From Magnetococcales bacterium (lineage in GTDB: Bacteria > Pseudomonadota > Magnetococcia > Magnetococcales > JADGCH01): a DNA stretch of 11,616 bases. Below the pieces are notes generated by a model. The model was not told where the DNA came from. It was given only the letters and a program-made list of their open reading frames with translations, and ran no database searches. Every line of letters begins with the position of its first letter. Within the stretch, counting starts at the first letter, position 1. The DNA lies in assembly GCA_015228995.1 (NCBI GenBank), contig JADGCM010000047.1:1-11616 (forward strand). The letters run 5' to 3'. The translations under genes were made by a program, and so were the position numbers. Shown here in pieces: positions 1-7,733 of this stretch.

Positions 1-761
1 GGCGGCTGTTCCGTGATACCTCGCTCATCCTCGATCTATTGACCAGCCAGCACGGCATTCAGTCAGCGGTGGTGCGCGGGATTCGCGTCGGGGCTCAGCG
101 CCACCACGAGCGGGCGGCCGTGGCTGGTTTCCATCGTCTGACGGTCGATATGGTGCGGCGCCGCAGTGATGGCTTGGCCACCATGACCGCGATTGAGATC
201 GACTGTGCCCATCATTATGTTCCGGTCAGCCATGGGGCTGCTTTGTTGGCCGCGCAGTTGGCTCAGGAGGTGGCTTGGCGGTTGTTGCCGGCGGCCGATC
301 CGCATCTGCAATCGTTCCAGTTGCTGGATCAATTGTGGCACAATCTCAGTCAAGGAGAGGAGCCATTGGTGGCGATCTCGTGTTGGTTGGTGGCATTTCT
401 GCATGGGATTGGTTACGGCTGGCGGATGGAGCGTTGTGTCGGTTGCGGTACGACCGAGGCGCTGGTTTACTTCTCGGTGCGGCGTGGCCAACCGGTGTGT
501 CAGCTGTGTGGTGCACCCTGGCATGATCGACTGTGGCCTTTGAGTGAACCGTTGCGTCGGGTCATGGCTGGTCTAGATCGTATCGTGGTAGACGAGGAGA
601 TTAAAAGTGTGTTACCATCCACCGCGGAATGGTGGCGATTATATCAAATTGGTATGGCCAGCTTGTGTCAACACGGCGGGGTGGTGTTGTTGGGTGACAT
701 CCCCTTTCGTCAAATGGTGGCCAAGTGGGGGGAGAGCATGACAGGAGAACACGATAAATGA
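1..761 (+). CDS. recO: DNA repair protein RecO, 5' end outside the window
   Basis: RecO acts in the RecFOR pathway, binding single-stranded DNA and SSB and helping to load RecA at gaps. The reading frame is open from base 3 and starts with RLFRDTSLILDLLT, which matches the conserved N-terminal OB-fold segment of RecO. The true start is therefore upstream, only a dozen or so residues are missing, and the TTG at 39 is internal. The middle is the helical domain, with the typical leucine-rich 'LLDQLW..L' stretch. A four-cysteine zinc site follows (CVGC, then CQLC about 20 residues later), as in zinc-binding RecO proteins. The visible part is 252 residues, close to the usual 230-270 total. The stop overlaps the start of the next gene by ATGA at 758-761. 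Family assignment is by motif recognition and is fairly sure. Confidence 0.85.
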   Translation, partial: RLFRDTSLILDLLTSQHGIQSAVVRGIRVGAQRHHERAAVAGFHRLTVDMVRRRSDGLATMTAIEIDCAHHYVPVSHGAALLAAQLAQEVAWRLLPAADPHLQSFQLLDQLWHNLSQGEEPLVAISCWLVAFLHGIGYGWRMERCVGCGTTEALVYFSVRRGQPVCQLCGAPWHDRLWPLSEPLRRVMAGLDRIVVDEEIKSVLPSTAEWWRLYQIGMASLCQHGGVVLLGDIPFRQMVAKWGESMTGEHDK

Positions 762-934
762 TTGACCAGGAACTATTGGATCTGCTTGTTTGTCCCCAGT
801 GTAAACAGGAATTGACTTATGACCGCCAAGCGGATGAATTGATCTGTTACCGCGACTCTTTGGCCTATCCCATTCGTGACGACATTCCCGTTATGTTGGT
901 CGACGAGGCCCGTGTGCTTCCGGAGAACGCTTGA
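758..934 (+). CDS. Trm112/UPF0434 (YcaR-like) small zinc-ribbon-type protein
   Basis: This is a 58-residue protein. It starts MIDQELLDLLVCPQCK, and its second half has the family pattern 'ELICYRDSLAYPIRDDIPVML'-like (residues 27-47), which is diagnostic of the Trm112/UPF0434 family. The CPxC pair is at residues 12 and 15, with a third cysteine at 30. The position where some relatives have a fourth cysteine is not Cys, as is common in YcaR-type members. In eukaryotes and archaea Trm112 is an activator subunit of methyltransferases. The role of the short bacterial proteins is not well settled, so no function is asserted. The start ATG overlaps the recO stop as ATGA, which points to translational coupling. 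The family call is confident. Confidence 0.88.
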   Translation: MIDQELLDLLVCPQCKQELTYDRQADELICYRDSLAYPIRDDIPVMLVDEARVLPENA

Positions 935-964
935 AATGATGTTATTCTTTTATGGAGAATCTTA

Positions 965-1294
965 ATGGCTGATTTAAATTTTCAGGTTATGGACACCCAA
1001 AACAAGGTCTTCGACGTCATTGTTAGTAAAAATGGCAAGAACATGACGGCGATTTGTTCCTGTTCAGCCGGGGTGAATGACATCTGTCAGCATCGTATCA
1101 ACATCCTGTCCGGCTCCGCCAAGGGTGTGGTCAGTAAAAACAGTGGGGAGGTCAAGACCGTGACCTCCTGGATTGCTGGCACGGACGTTGGCAAAGCGCT
1201 GCATGACGTGTTGGAGTGTGCCAAGCGTCTTGAGAATGCTACCGAGGATTTTGGTAGTGCTAGAAAGCGGTTGATTAAGGCTCTGCGGGATTAG
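965..1294 (+). CDS. Small stand-alone SWIM-type zinc-finger protein
   Basis: This is a 109-residue protein with ATG at 965, preceded by a GGAGA ribosome-binding site at 954-958. Residues 31-43 read CSCSAGVNDICQH, which fits the SWIM zinc-finger pattern CxCx(n)CxH (C31, C33, C41, H43; n = 7). The N-terminal 25 residues look like the short beta-strand segment that precedes the finger in SWIM proteins. The C-terminal part (residues 70-109) is charged and probably helical, with no other recognisable domain. SWIM fingers are known as DNA- or protein-interaction modules, but nothing here shows the partner of this protein. It lies 30 bases after the Trm112-like gene and 40 bases before the CNNM gene, on the same strand, and could be co-transcribed with both. 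The motif is certain; the function is unknown. Confidence 0.72.
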   Translation: MADLNFQVMDTQNKVFDVIVSKNGKNMTAICSCSAGVNDICQHRINILSGSAKGVVSKNSGEVKTVTSWIAGTDVGKALHDVLECAKRLENATEDFGSARKRLIKALRD

Positions 1295-1334
1295 CAGAAA
1301 TAGACACCAATAGTAGAGGAATACGTACAAATAT

Positions 1335-2735
1335 ATGGAAACAGTCTTGTGGTTGAAATTGTTGTTGATCTTCGTCTTGATCGTGGGGAACGCCTATTTC
1401 GTTGGCGCTGAGGTGGCGATCACCGGAGCCCGTCGGAGCAAGATTCGCCAGCTGGCTGATATGGGTAACAAGGCGGCTCTTCGGGTTCAAGAGCTGCATC
1501 AGGAACCAGAACGGTTCTATTCGGTAACCCAGATCGGTATCACGATCGTTTCGTTGGGATTGGGTGCCATTGGTATGGATACCCTGGCCCAGATCATGGA
1601 TCCCTGGTTTGCCGATCTGTTTAGCATGTTTGGTAGCGGTGAACAGCTAGCGAAGACGGCCCACTTGACCGCTTATATCATCGCTTTCTGTATCATCTCG
1701 TTCTTCCACGTGGTGGGAGGGGAACTGGCCCCGAAGATTTTAGCTTTCCACAAGGCTGAAGCCGTTGCTATGGCGGTCTCCTGGTCAGTGAACATGCAAT
1801 ATATTATTTGGACCCCAGTTATTTGGGCCATGAAACATGCCTCCAATTTCCTGCTTTGGACCTGGGGACAGGGGGATCTCATCGGTTCTCATGGGGAACA
1901 TTTCACCATGACCCAGGAAGAAATCCGCACCATCATTACGGCGGCGAGTGAGGGCAAAGAGGGGGTTCTTGAGCCTGAAGACAGTAGAATGATTCACGGC
2001 ATTATCGATATGGGCGAGCGCACCGTGCGTTCTGCCATGGTGCCCAGGACCGACATTCTGGCCTTTTCTAAAAACACCACCATGTTGGAGGCGTTGGGTA
2101 AATTCCGCGATATTCCCCATGCTCGTTATCTAGTTTTCGATAACAACTTAGACAACATCATCGGCTATGTGGCGATGAAGGAATTATTGAGCGTGTTAGC
2201 GGAGGCGAAGGATACCCAGATCGATCGTCCGATCAGTGAGTATATCCATAACTGCTATATCGTTCCTAATAGTAAGCGGCTGCGTGATCTACTCAAGGAA
2301 TTCAAAGCCAATCGGCAGCAGTTGGCGGTGGTGATCGACGAATACGGTGGTACCGAGGGGATCATCACCCTGGAGGATATCCTGGAAGAGATCGTCGGTG
2401 ATTACGAAGACGAATTCACCCAGCAGGGGGCGCGTCGCGTCAAAAAGCTGGAGAATAACCAGTTTATATTAGATGCCTCGATGCGTATCTCCGAGCTAGG
2501 CGCGATTCTCAACCACGCCTTCCCTGAGGGGGATGACTATATGACCATTGGTGGTTTGATTTATCACCAATTGGGTCGAGTCCCCGAGGTAGAGGATGTG
2601 GTTAATTTGAAAGATGGTGCTCAGGTGGTGGTGATGGAGATGGATAACCATCGTATCACCAAAGTGAAATTCGTTGGTAAGCAGATCGAGTCGGTCGAGC
2701 TGCCACAGCCTAGTCAGGAGTCAAAGCACGAGTAA
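1335..2735 (+). CDS. CNNM/CorC (HlyC)-family membrane protein with DUF21, paired CBS and CorC-C domains
   Basis: This 466-residue inner-membrane protein has the usual three-part layout. An N-terminal DUF21/CNNM membrane domain spans about residues 1-190, with hydrophobic segments near 6-27, 63-85, 111-127 and 142-165 and the conserved GGELAPKILA at 128-137. A CBS pair covers about 225-350, with VRSAMVPRTDI at 231-241 and the signature VIDEYGGTEGIITLEDILEE (about 333-352). The C-terminal transporter-associated (CorC_HlyC) domain covers about 365-450. Family members are linked to divalent-cation, mainly magnesium, efflux or homeostasis; older annotations as haemolysins are misleading. The substrate cannot be read from the sequence. 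A weak AGAGGA lies about 15 bases before the ATG. mnmA starts 2 bases after the stop, so the two are probably co-transcribed. Confidence 0.88.
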   Translation: METVLWLKLLLIFVLIVGNAYFVGAEVAITGARRSKIRQLADMGNKAALRVQELHQEPERFYSVTQIGITIVSLGLGAIGMDTLAQIMDPWFADLFSMFGSGEQLAKTAHLTAYIIAFCIISFFHVVGGELAPKILAFHKAEAVAMAVSWSVNMQYIIWTPVIWAMKHASNFLLWTWGQGDLIGSHGEHFTMTQEEIRTIITAASEGKEGVLEPEDSRMIHGIIDMGERTVRSAMVPRTDILAFSKNTTMLEALGKFRDIPHARYLVFDNNLDNIIGYVAMKELLSVLAEAKDTQIDRPISEYIHNCYIVPNSKRLRDLLKEFKANRQQLAVVIDEYGGTEGIITLEDILEEIVGDYEDEFTQQGARRVKKLENNQFILDASMRISELGAILNHAFPEGDDYMTIGGLIYHQLGRVPEVEDVVNLKDGAQVVVMEMDNHRITKVKFVGKQIESVELPQPSQESKHE

Positions 2736-2737
2736 CA

Positions 2738-3859
2738 GTGGTTATGGAGGGCGGTCGGCGACGACGTATCGTTGTCGCGATGTCGGGCGGAGTGGACTCC
2801 TCCGCCACGGCTGCTTGGCTACTGGAGCAGGGGCACGAAGTCATCGGCATCACCATGCAGTTGTGGCGTGGCGGTGCCGTTGATGATCATGATCATTGCC
2901 AGGGGGGGGCGAGCCGCCGCTGTTGCGCCAGCGATGACCTAGACGATGCCCGTCGAGTGGCGGCTACGCTAGGGATTCCTTTTTACGTTGTTGATTTCGA
3001 GGCCGAGTTTCGGCGCCATGTTATCGACGATTTTGTGGCCGGTTATGCCAATGGCCGTACTCCCAACCCTTGTATCCGTTGCAATCAAAAATTAAAGTTT
3101 CATCATCTGTGGCACAAGGCGCGGAGCATCGGTGCCGACGCTTTGGCTACTGGTCACTACGCCCGTTGTCTGTTGGCCTCGGATGGCAAGCCGCAGCTGT
3201 GGCGTGCCCATGACCAAGCTAAAGACCAGTCCTATTTTCTCTTTACGTTGACGCAGGAGCAGTTGTTAGGGCTGCTGTTTCCGCTCGGTACCCTGTCCAA
3301 GCAAGAGGTGCGGGCGCTGGCCAACCGTCACGGTCTTCATGTCAGCAGCAAACCAGACAGTCAGGACATCTGTTTTGTTACCGGGCGGAGCTATAGCGAT
3401 TTTCTGCAACAGCAGGAGGCTGCTTTACTGCAACCGGGTGCCATTATCGACACCGTTGGTCAGGTGTTGGGACAGCACCGTGGTATCGCCTGCTACACCA
3501 TCGGTCAGCGCCATGGTCTTGGCATTGCCGCCAGTCAGCCTCTGTACGTCATTGAGCTGCAACCGGAAACCAATTGTGTGATGGTCGGACCGGAATCAGC
3601 GCTCTATCGGCAGGAAATGACCATTCAGGAGGTGAACTGGTTGGTGGAGTGCCCGCTTGATGTCGATCAGCCCGTTATGGTGCAGATTCGTTATCGTGCT
3701 GTCGAGCAACCAGCATGGGTCAAGCCGTTGCCGGGGCAGCGTGCGCATGTTTTATTTGAACAGCCTCAACGTGGCATCACCGCAGGTCAGGCGGCGGTGT
3801 TCTACCGCGAGCAACAGCTCATTGGGGGGGGCTGGATTGAGAACTACGAAAGGAATTAA
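2738..3859 (+). CDS. mnmA: tRNA-specific 2-thiouridylase MnmA
   Basis: MnmA adenylates and then 2-thiolates the wobble uridine (U34) of tRNA-Lys, tRNA-Glu and tRNA-Gln. The 373 residues fit the family length. Visible signatures are the PP-loop SGGVDSS (16-22), the NPCIRCN motif (Cys112 and Cys115), GHYAR (139-143), the KDQSYFLF segment (162-169), and SQDICFV with Cys212. The CxxC plus distal Cys layout resembles MnmA proteins proposed to bind an Fe-S cluster; that is family knowledge, not shown here. An extra Cys-rich patch (C54, C62, C63) lies in the insertion after the LWRGG segment. The start is uncertain: the GTG at 2738 and the ATG at 2744 are both in frame, and the only good SD-like AGGAG (2716-2720) is somewhat far upstream of either. 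The gene follows the CNNM gene by 2 bases. Confidence 0.93.
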   Translation: MVMEGGRRRRIVVAMSGGVDSSATAAWLLEQGHEVIGITMQLWRGGAVDDHDHCQGGASRRCCASDDLDDARRVAATLGIPFYVVDFEAEFRRHVIDDFVAGYANGRTPNPCIRCNQKLKFHHLWHKARSIGADALATGHYARCLLASDGKPQLWRAHDQAKDQSYFLFTLTQEQLLGLLFPLGTLSKQEVRALANRHGLHVSSKPDSQDICFVTGRSYSDFLQQQEAALLQPGAIIDTVGQVLGQHRGIACYTIGQRHGLGIAASQPLYVIELQPETNCVMVGPESALYRQEMTIQEVNWLVECPLDVDQPVMVQIRYRAVEQPAWVKPLPGQRAHVLFEQPQRGITAGQAAVFYREQQLIGGGWIENYERN

Positions 3860-3865
3860 AGAAAT

Positions 3866-4348
3866 ATGCTTATGTTAAAGTTAATCGAACAAATTCCATT
3901 TTTTTGGGACTTTACTCAGGAAGAGAGGGCTGTTTTTGTCGATAGTGACAGTTTTTTTGTCAATTACGCCCCCAATGAACGGCTCATTCGAGAGGGGGAT
4001 CAGGACGATACCCTGATGATCATTTTAGAAGGAACGGCTGTAGTTTATAACGACGCCAGTCCGGATGTGGTTTTGGCAACCTTAACGTCATCGGCGGTCA
4101 TTGGTGAGCTGGCCTTTCTCACCAAACAGCCGCGTGCTTCCAACGTGATGGCACAGGAGAAGACTACCGTCTTTCGCATCGATGGCCAAGCGATGACTAA
4201 ACTGAGTCCCACTTTGCAACTTAAGATCAAAGACCAACTGATTAAAATTCTGGTCGAGAGGTTGGAACAGATGAACGCTGCTGTGGCAAAACAGAGGGAG
4301 ATGAATCAGGTATTAGCCAAGGCATTAGCTAGGGAGACGGGGGCATGA
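3866..4348 (+). CDS. Cyclic nucleotide-binding-domain (Crp/cNMP-type) protein without a visible output domain
   Basis: This 160-residue protein consists almost entirely of one cyclic-nucleotide-binding beta-barrel (residues about 5-120). The phosphate-binding-cassette region reads VIGELAFLTKQPRAS at 78-92, with the key Glu81 and Arg90 present, so nucleotide binding is plausible. The sequence ends with a helix rich in Glu, Gln, Lys and Met (about 118-160). There is no helix-turn-helix, kinase, cyclase or membrane segment, so it is not a Crp-type transcription factor. Related single-domain proteins are common and mostly uncharacterised. An AAGGA (3849-3853) lies 12 bases before the ATG; a second ATG at 3872 is the alternative start. 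The gene starts 6 bases after mnmA and its stop overlaps the glmM start (ATGA, 4345-4348), so it is probably coupled to glmM translation. Confidence 0.82.
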   Translation: MLMLKLIEQIPFFWDFTQEERAVFVDSDSFFVNYAPNERLIREGDQDDTLMIILEGTAVVYNDASPDVVLATLTSSAVIGELAFLTKQPRASNVMAQEKTTVFRIDGQAMTKLSPTLQLKIKDQLIKILVERLEQMNAAVAKQREMNQVLAKALARETGA

Positions 4349-5736
4349 GTGACAACTTCAGGGTCGATAAACAGGGCGGTAAACGCAAACTATTCGGTAC
4401 CGATGGGATGCGTGGTCAGGCCAATCGCTATCCAATGACCCCAGAACTGGTGATGCGTTTGGCTCAGGCAGCCGCAGTGGTGCTGCGCAATGGCGACCAT
4501 CCCAATCGAGTTGTGATCGGCAAGGATACCCGCCTCTCGGGTTATATGTTTGAATCGGCCTTGCGGGCTGGTTTTATTTGTATGGGTACCCACTGCTTGC
4601 AAGTAGGGTCATTGCCGACACCAGCAATTGCTTTTTTAACGCGAGCGCTAAAGGCTGATGTCGGGGTGATGGTCTCTGCGTCACATAATCCCTTCTACGA
4701 CAATGGCATCAAATTTTTTGATCCCAATGGACGTAAATTGCCAGACACGGTTGAGGCGGAGATTGAGCGGGTCTTGTTTGAAGGTGATCTGGAAACTTGC
4801 CAACCCGTGCCAGAAGAAATTGGCAAGGCTTTCCGTATTGAGGATGCGGGGGGGCGTTATATCGAATTCTGTAAGCACTCTTTTCCACGACGGTTACGGC
4901 TGAGCGGTATTCGGGTGGTACTCGATTGCGCCAATGGCGCCTCTTATCGAGTGGCTCCCACCGTGTTGTGGGAGTTGGGCGCCGAGGTGATCGCCATCGG
5001 TGATAAGCCCAACGGTACCAATATCAACGATGGCTTTGGTTCGCTGCATCCACGCCGTATTCAGGAGAAGGTGTTGGAGACCCGTGCGGACGTTGGCATT
5101 GCCTTTGACGGCGATGCAGACCGAGTGATTTTGTGTGACGAGCAGGGCCGTATTCTCGATGGCGACCATATCTTGGCCATGTGCGCTATGGATATGCAGC
5201 AAAATAACACCTTGCGTGGTCAAGGTGTGGTTGCCACTGTTATGTCTAACCTTGGCTTGGAGCGGTTACTAAAAGGGCATGGACTGACGTTGGAACGTAC
5301 CCAAGTGGGGGATCGTTACGTGTTGGAATATATGGAGACGCACGGCTATAATTTGGGCGGCGAGCAGTCGGGTCATATCATTCTGTTAGACCACAACACC
5401 ACTGGCGATGGTCTCGTCTCGGCATTGAAGGTACTGGCGCTGCTGGCATCGCGGCAACGGCCGATGTCAGAGCTCTCTGGTGAACTAAAACTGGTACCAC
5501 AACTGCTGCATAACATCCCCATCCCGCGCGGCAGCGATCCCTTGTCGTCGCCACAGGTGCGCGAGGCCATCGCTCAGGCTGAGAGCGATTTGGCGGATCA
5601 GGGGCGGGTATTGGTGCGCCAATCGGGGACGGAGTCGAAAATTCGGGTGATGGTGGAGGGCGATTCGCGTATCCGCATTGATGAGGTGGCGCGTGAACTT
5701 TGCAGCGTCATCCGCAGTTGTGCCAACGATAGCTGA
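4345..5736 (+). CDS. glmM: Phosphoglucosamine mutase GlmM
   Basis: GlmM converts glucosamine-6-phosphate to glucosamine-1-phosphate, feeding UDP-GlcNAc synthesis for peptidoglycan and lipopolysaccharide in the cytoplasm. The 463 residues show every alpha-D-phosphohexomutase signature. These are FGTDGMRG near the N-terminus (17-24), the phosphoserine loop SASHNPFYDNGIKFF with Ser113 as the phosphorylated residue, the metal-binding DGDADR (255-260), the sugar-specificity loop GGEQSGH (338-344), and the phosphate-binding loop RQSGTES (425-431). It is about 15 residues longer than typical GlmM at the N-terminus (MSDNFRVDKQGGKRK). The start lies inside the end of the preceding gene as an ATGA overlap, which fixes it well. 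It appears to be the last gene of the first operon. Confidence 0.96.
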   Translation: MSDNFRVDKQGGKRKLFGTDGMRGQANRYPMTPELVMRLAQAAAVVLRNGDHPNRVVIGKDTRLSGYMFESALRAGFICMGTHCLQVGSLPTPAIAFLTRALKADVGVMVSASHNPFYDNGIKFFDPNGRKLPDTVEAEIERVLFEGDLETCQPVPEEIGKAFRIEDAGGRYIEFCKHSFPRRLRLSGIRVVLDCANGASYRVAPTVLWELGAEVIAIGDKPNGTNINDGFGSLHPRRIQEKVLETRADVGIAFDGDADRVILCDEQGRILDGDHILAMCAMDMQQNNTLRGQGVVATVMSNLGLERLLKGHGLTLERTQVGDRYVLEYMETHGYNLGGEQSGHIILLDHNTTGDGLVSALKVLALLASRQRPMSELSGELKLVPQLLHNIPIPRGSDPLSSPQVREAIAQAESDLADQGRVLVRQSGTESKIRVMVEGDSRIRIDEVARELCSVIRSCANDS

Positions 5737-5791
5737 TGCAACGATACCTCCCCAGAACGCTGGAGCCATTTCTGCGGCAGGCTTCTGCAGG

Positions 5792-5820
5792 TTGGTCTGC
5801 TCTGATTTTTGTTGTATACT
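5792..5820 (+). promoter_or_regulatory. Candidate sigma70-type promoter for the yfgM-like/bamB/der operon
   Basis: The 129-base gap after glmM holds TTGGTC at 5792-5797 and TATACT at 5815-5820, separated by exactly 17 bases. The -10 box matches the consensus at five of six positions, the -35 at only three of six. A start would fall near 5827, about 40 bases before the next coding region. No clear intrinsic terminator for glmM was seen in the gap, so read-through from the upstream operon is also possible. Confidence 0.45.
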
Positions 5821-5865
5821 CGGCTTCCTCCATACCCGTCTTAATTTGAAGAAAGAAATCGAAAG

Positions 5866-6552
5866 TTGGCTATAGATCGTTTTGAGTCAGCGACTCAGCA
5901 AAATGAGTTGTTTGAGGAAGTTAACCACCAAGTAGAGGTGGAACAGTGGCGACAGCTATGGCAGCGTCACCGGGTGGCGCTGATAACGGCGCTGGTATTG
6001 CTGGTGGCTGGCTTGATGGCCCTTGCTTGGTGGCAGGAACAGCGTCAGCAACAAAATCGGTCGGCAGCGGCGATCTTTTTGGCGGCGCAGGTGGCGTTTG
6101 ATGCTGGCCGTTGGTCCGAGGTGTTCGAGCGCTCTGCCCAAATGCAGCAAAATTTTTCCCGACACGACTATAACCTATTGATTCGTTTTCTAGAAGCGCG
6201 AGCTATGGTGGCAGCCAATCGGAGTGAGGAGGCGTTGCAGCGGTTACAAACGTTGGCGACTGATGCCGGGGAGGCTTCGCCATTGGCAGCGATGGCTTGG
6301 TTGAATGCGGCTTGGTTGAGTGTGGATGGTGACGTCGTCCGGGCCCGTTCGTTTTTGGCTCGTATTTCTACTCAGTCTCCATTCTCGGTTCAGGCTGGCG
6401 AGTTAGAAGGGGTGTTACTGGAAAAAGAGGGTCAGTTTGCGGCTGCGGCACAACGTTATCGTCAGGTGTTGCAACAAGAAGTGCCGAGCTCACTGCGCAC
6501 GCGCCTGCAACGTCGTTTGGAACGGATGGGGGAGGGGGGTGAAACGCCATGA
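5866..6552 (+). CDS. YfgM-like membrane-anchored TPR protein
   Basis: This 228-residue protein has a short cytoplasmic N-terminus (DRFES, then a charged helix ending LWQRHR), one transmembrane segment at about residues 37-56, and an outward-facing helical region with TPR-like repeats (about 65-220). The layout matches the TPR_21/YfgM-type family that sits beside bamB and der in many Proteobacteria. In E. coli YfgM is an ancillary SecYEG partner linked to periplasmic chaperones; the same job here is inference. The frame has a stop at 5842-5844 and no ATG or GTG before the conserved start region, so the TTG at 5866 is the only credible start. Its ribosome-binding site is weak (purine-rich GAAGAAAGAAA upstream). 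The stop overlaps bamB as ATGA (6549-6552). Confidence 0.78.
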   Translation: MAIDRFESATQQNELFEEVNHQVEVEQWRQLWQRHRVALITALVLLVAGLMALAWWQEQRQQQNRSAAAIFLAAQVAFDAGRWSEVFERSAQMQQNFSRHDYNLLIRFLEARAMVAANRSEEALQRLQTLATDAGEASPLAAMAWLNAAWLSVDGDVVRARSFLARISTQSPFSVQAGELEGVLLEKEGQFAAAAQRYRQVLQQEVPSSLRTRLQRRLERMGEGGETP

Positions 6553-7733
6553 ATTTATTACGTGTGTTATTGGCCCCTGTGTTGTCGGTGTCGGTTTTGT
6601 TGACTGGTTGCTCGACGGTTGATTCGTGGTTCAAGGATAGTGATCGGATTTTATCGAGTTCTGAGCGTCGCGTGAGCCAATTTGCCGAGCCTAATCCGGG
6701 ACAATCGGTCGGGGTGCGTGAGTTGTGGTCGCGTTCTGTTGCTGGATCGCCCGACAAATATCTGTTTCATCCGAGCACCATCGCGGTGGAGAGTACCGAG
6801 GTTTTTGTCGGGACCTTCCAGGGGCAAGTGGTGGCGGTCAGGCGGCAGGATGGCGATGTTTTATGGCGCGCTGACGTCGATTCTTCTCCAGTTGCTGGTG
6901 GCGTTGCTGTCTCGGGTGCAAGTGTTTACACTGCGACAGTCAAGGGGGCTGTGGTGGCATTGAGCCGTCATCGCGGTGATGAGCTGTGGCGGGCACAACT
7001 GCCTACTTCGGCTGCCTCAGCCCCGGTGGTCGCAGATGGCAAGGTGATCCTGACTACCATCGATAACCGCACCTATGCGCTCGACAGCGCCGATGGCCAT
7101 ACGGTGTGGAGTCACGTCGGGGCGCCGTCTGACCTCTCCATTATGGGGGCGGCAACGCCGGTGGTGGCCAGTGGGGTGGTGTTACTGGGTTACTCATCCG
7201 GTGAAATAGCGGTGTTGGGAGTTGGGAAAGGCAATCGTGTTTGGGGGAGCAATCTGACTGTAGTGGGAGGGCGTAGTGAGCTAGATTTATTGCAAGACGT
7301 TGATGCTTCTCTGGTTGTTTCCCCTACAGGGGCGGTGATTGCTGCCAATCATCAGGGGCGTTTGGTGGCATTGGATCCACGAGATGGCCATTTTCTCTGG
7401 GAGCGGCCGATGTCGGTGTTGCGGCGGCCACTGGTGATGGGGGATCGATTGTTTGTAGCCGATGTCGATGGCAACTTGGTCTGTTTGCAACTAGCAGGGG
7501 GCAGCGTCTTGTGGCGCACGCCGATCAGCGACGGCTTGGCGACGGCACCCGTTTGGTTGTCGGATCGAATCGTTGTGGCCGATAATAAAAATCGTCTGTT
7601 GGCGATTGATCCGGCTACCGGGGGGGTAATTGGCAAAGATCGCCTGAGCGATGCGGTTTATGCGGACCCAGTTGTTGAAGGAGGGGAGCTGTTTCTCTGG
7701 ACCTATAACGGCACCCTGTTGAAATTTCTATGA
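6549..7733 (+). CDS. bamB: Outer-membrane assembly lipoprotein BamB
   Basis: BamB is a lipoprotein of the BAM complex that helps BamA insert beta-barrel proteins in the outer membrane. The N-terminus is a lipoprotein signal peptide ending in the lipobox LLTGC, with Cys21 as the lipidated residue. Serine at the next position fits sorting to the outer membrane. After a linker (to about residue 55) the rest is a series of PQQ-like beta-propeller repeats with recurring 'G.V.AL....G..LW' units, for example near VVAVRRQDGDVLWRA, VVALSRHRGDELWRA and LVALDPRDGHFLWE. The 394 residues match family length. The gene overlaps its upstream neighbour by ATGA and also overlaps der (7730-7733), so the three genes form a tight operon. 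The bamB-der pairing supports the call. Confidence 0.92.
   Translation: MNLLRVLLAPVLSVSVLLTGCSTVDSWFKDSDRILSSSERRVSQFAEPNPGQSVGVRELWSRSVAGSPDKYLFHPSTIAVESTEVFVGTFQGQVVAVRRQDGDVLWRADVDSSPVAGGVAVSGASVYTATVKGAVVALSRHRGDELWRAQLPTSAASAPVVADGKVILTTIDNRTYALDSADGHTVWSHVGAPSDLSIMGAATPVVASGVVLLGYSSGEIAVLGVGKGNRVWGSNLTVVGGRSELDLLQDVDASLVVSPTGAVIAANHQGRLVALDPRDGHFLWERPMSVLRRPLVMGDRLFVADVDGNLVCLQLAGGSVLWRTPISDGLATAPVWLSDRIVVADNKNRLLAIDPATGGVIGKDRLSDAVYADPVVEGGELFLWTYNGTLLKFL

Noticed and set aside
39..41. TTG as the start of recO
   Set aside because: In-frame residues before it match the conserved RecO N-terminus, so the gene begins before the window.
63..524. Minus-strand 153-residue open frame
   Set aside because: It lies opposite recO, has no family motif, and recO is supported by its motifs over the same bases.
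5737..5790. Terminator after glmM
   Set aside because: Only short CTGC/GCAG-type repeats are present, without a stable stem or T-tract.
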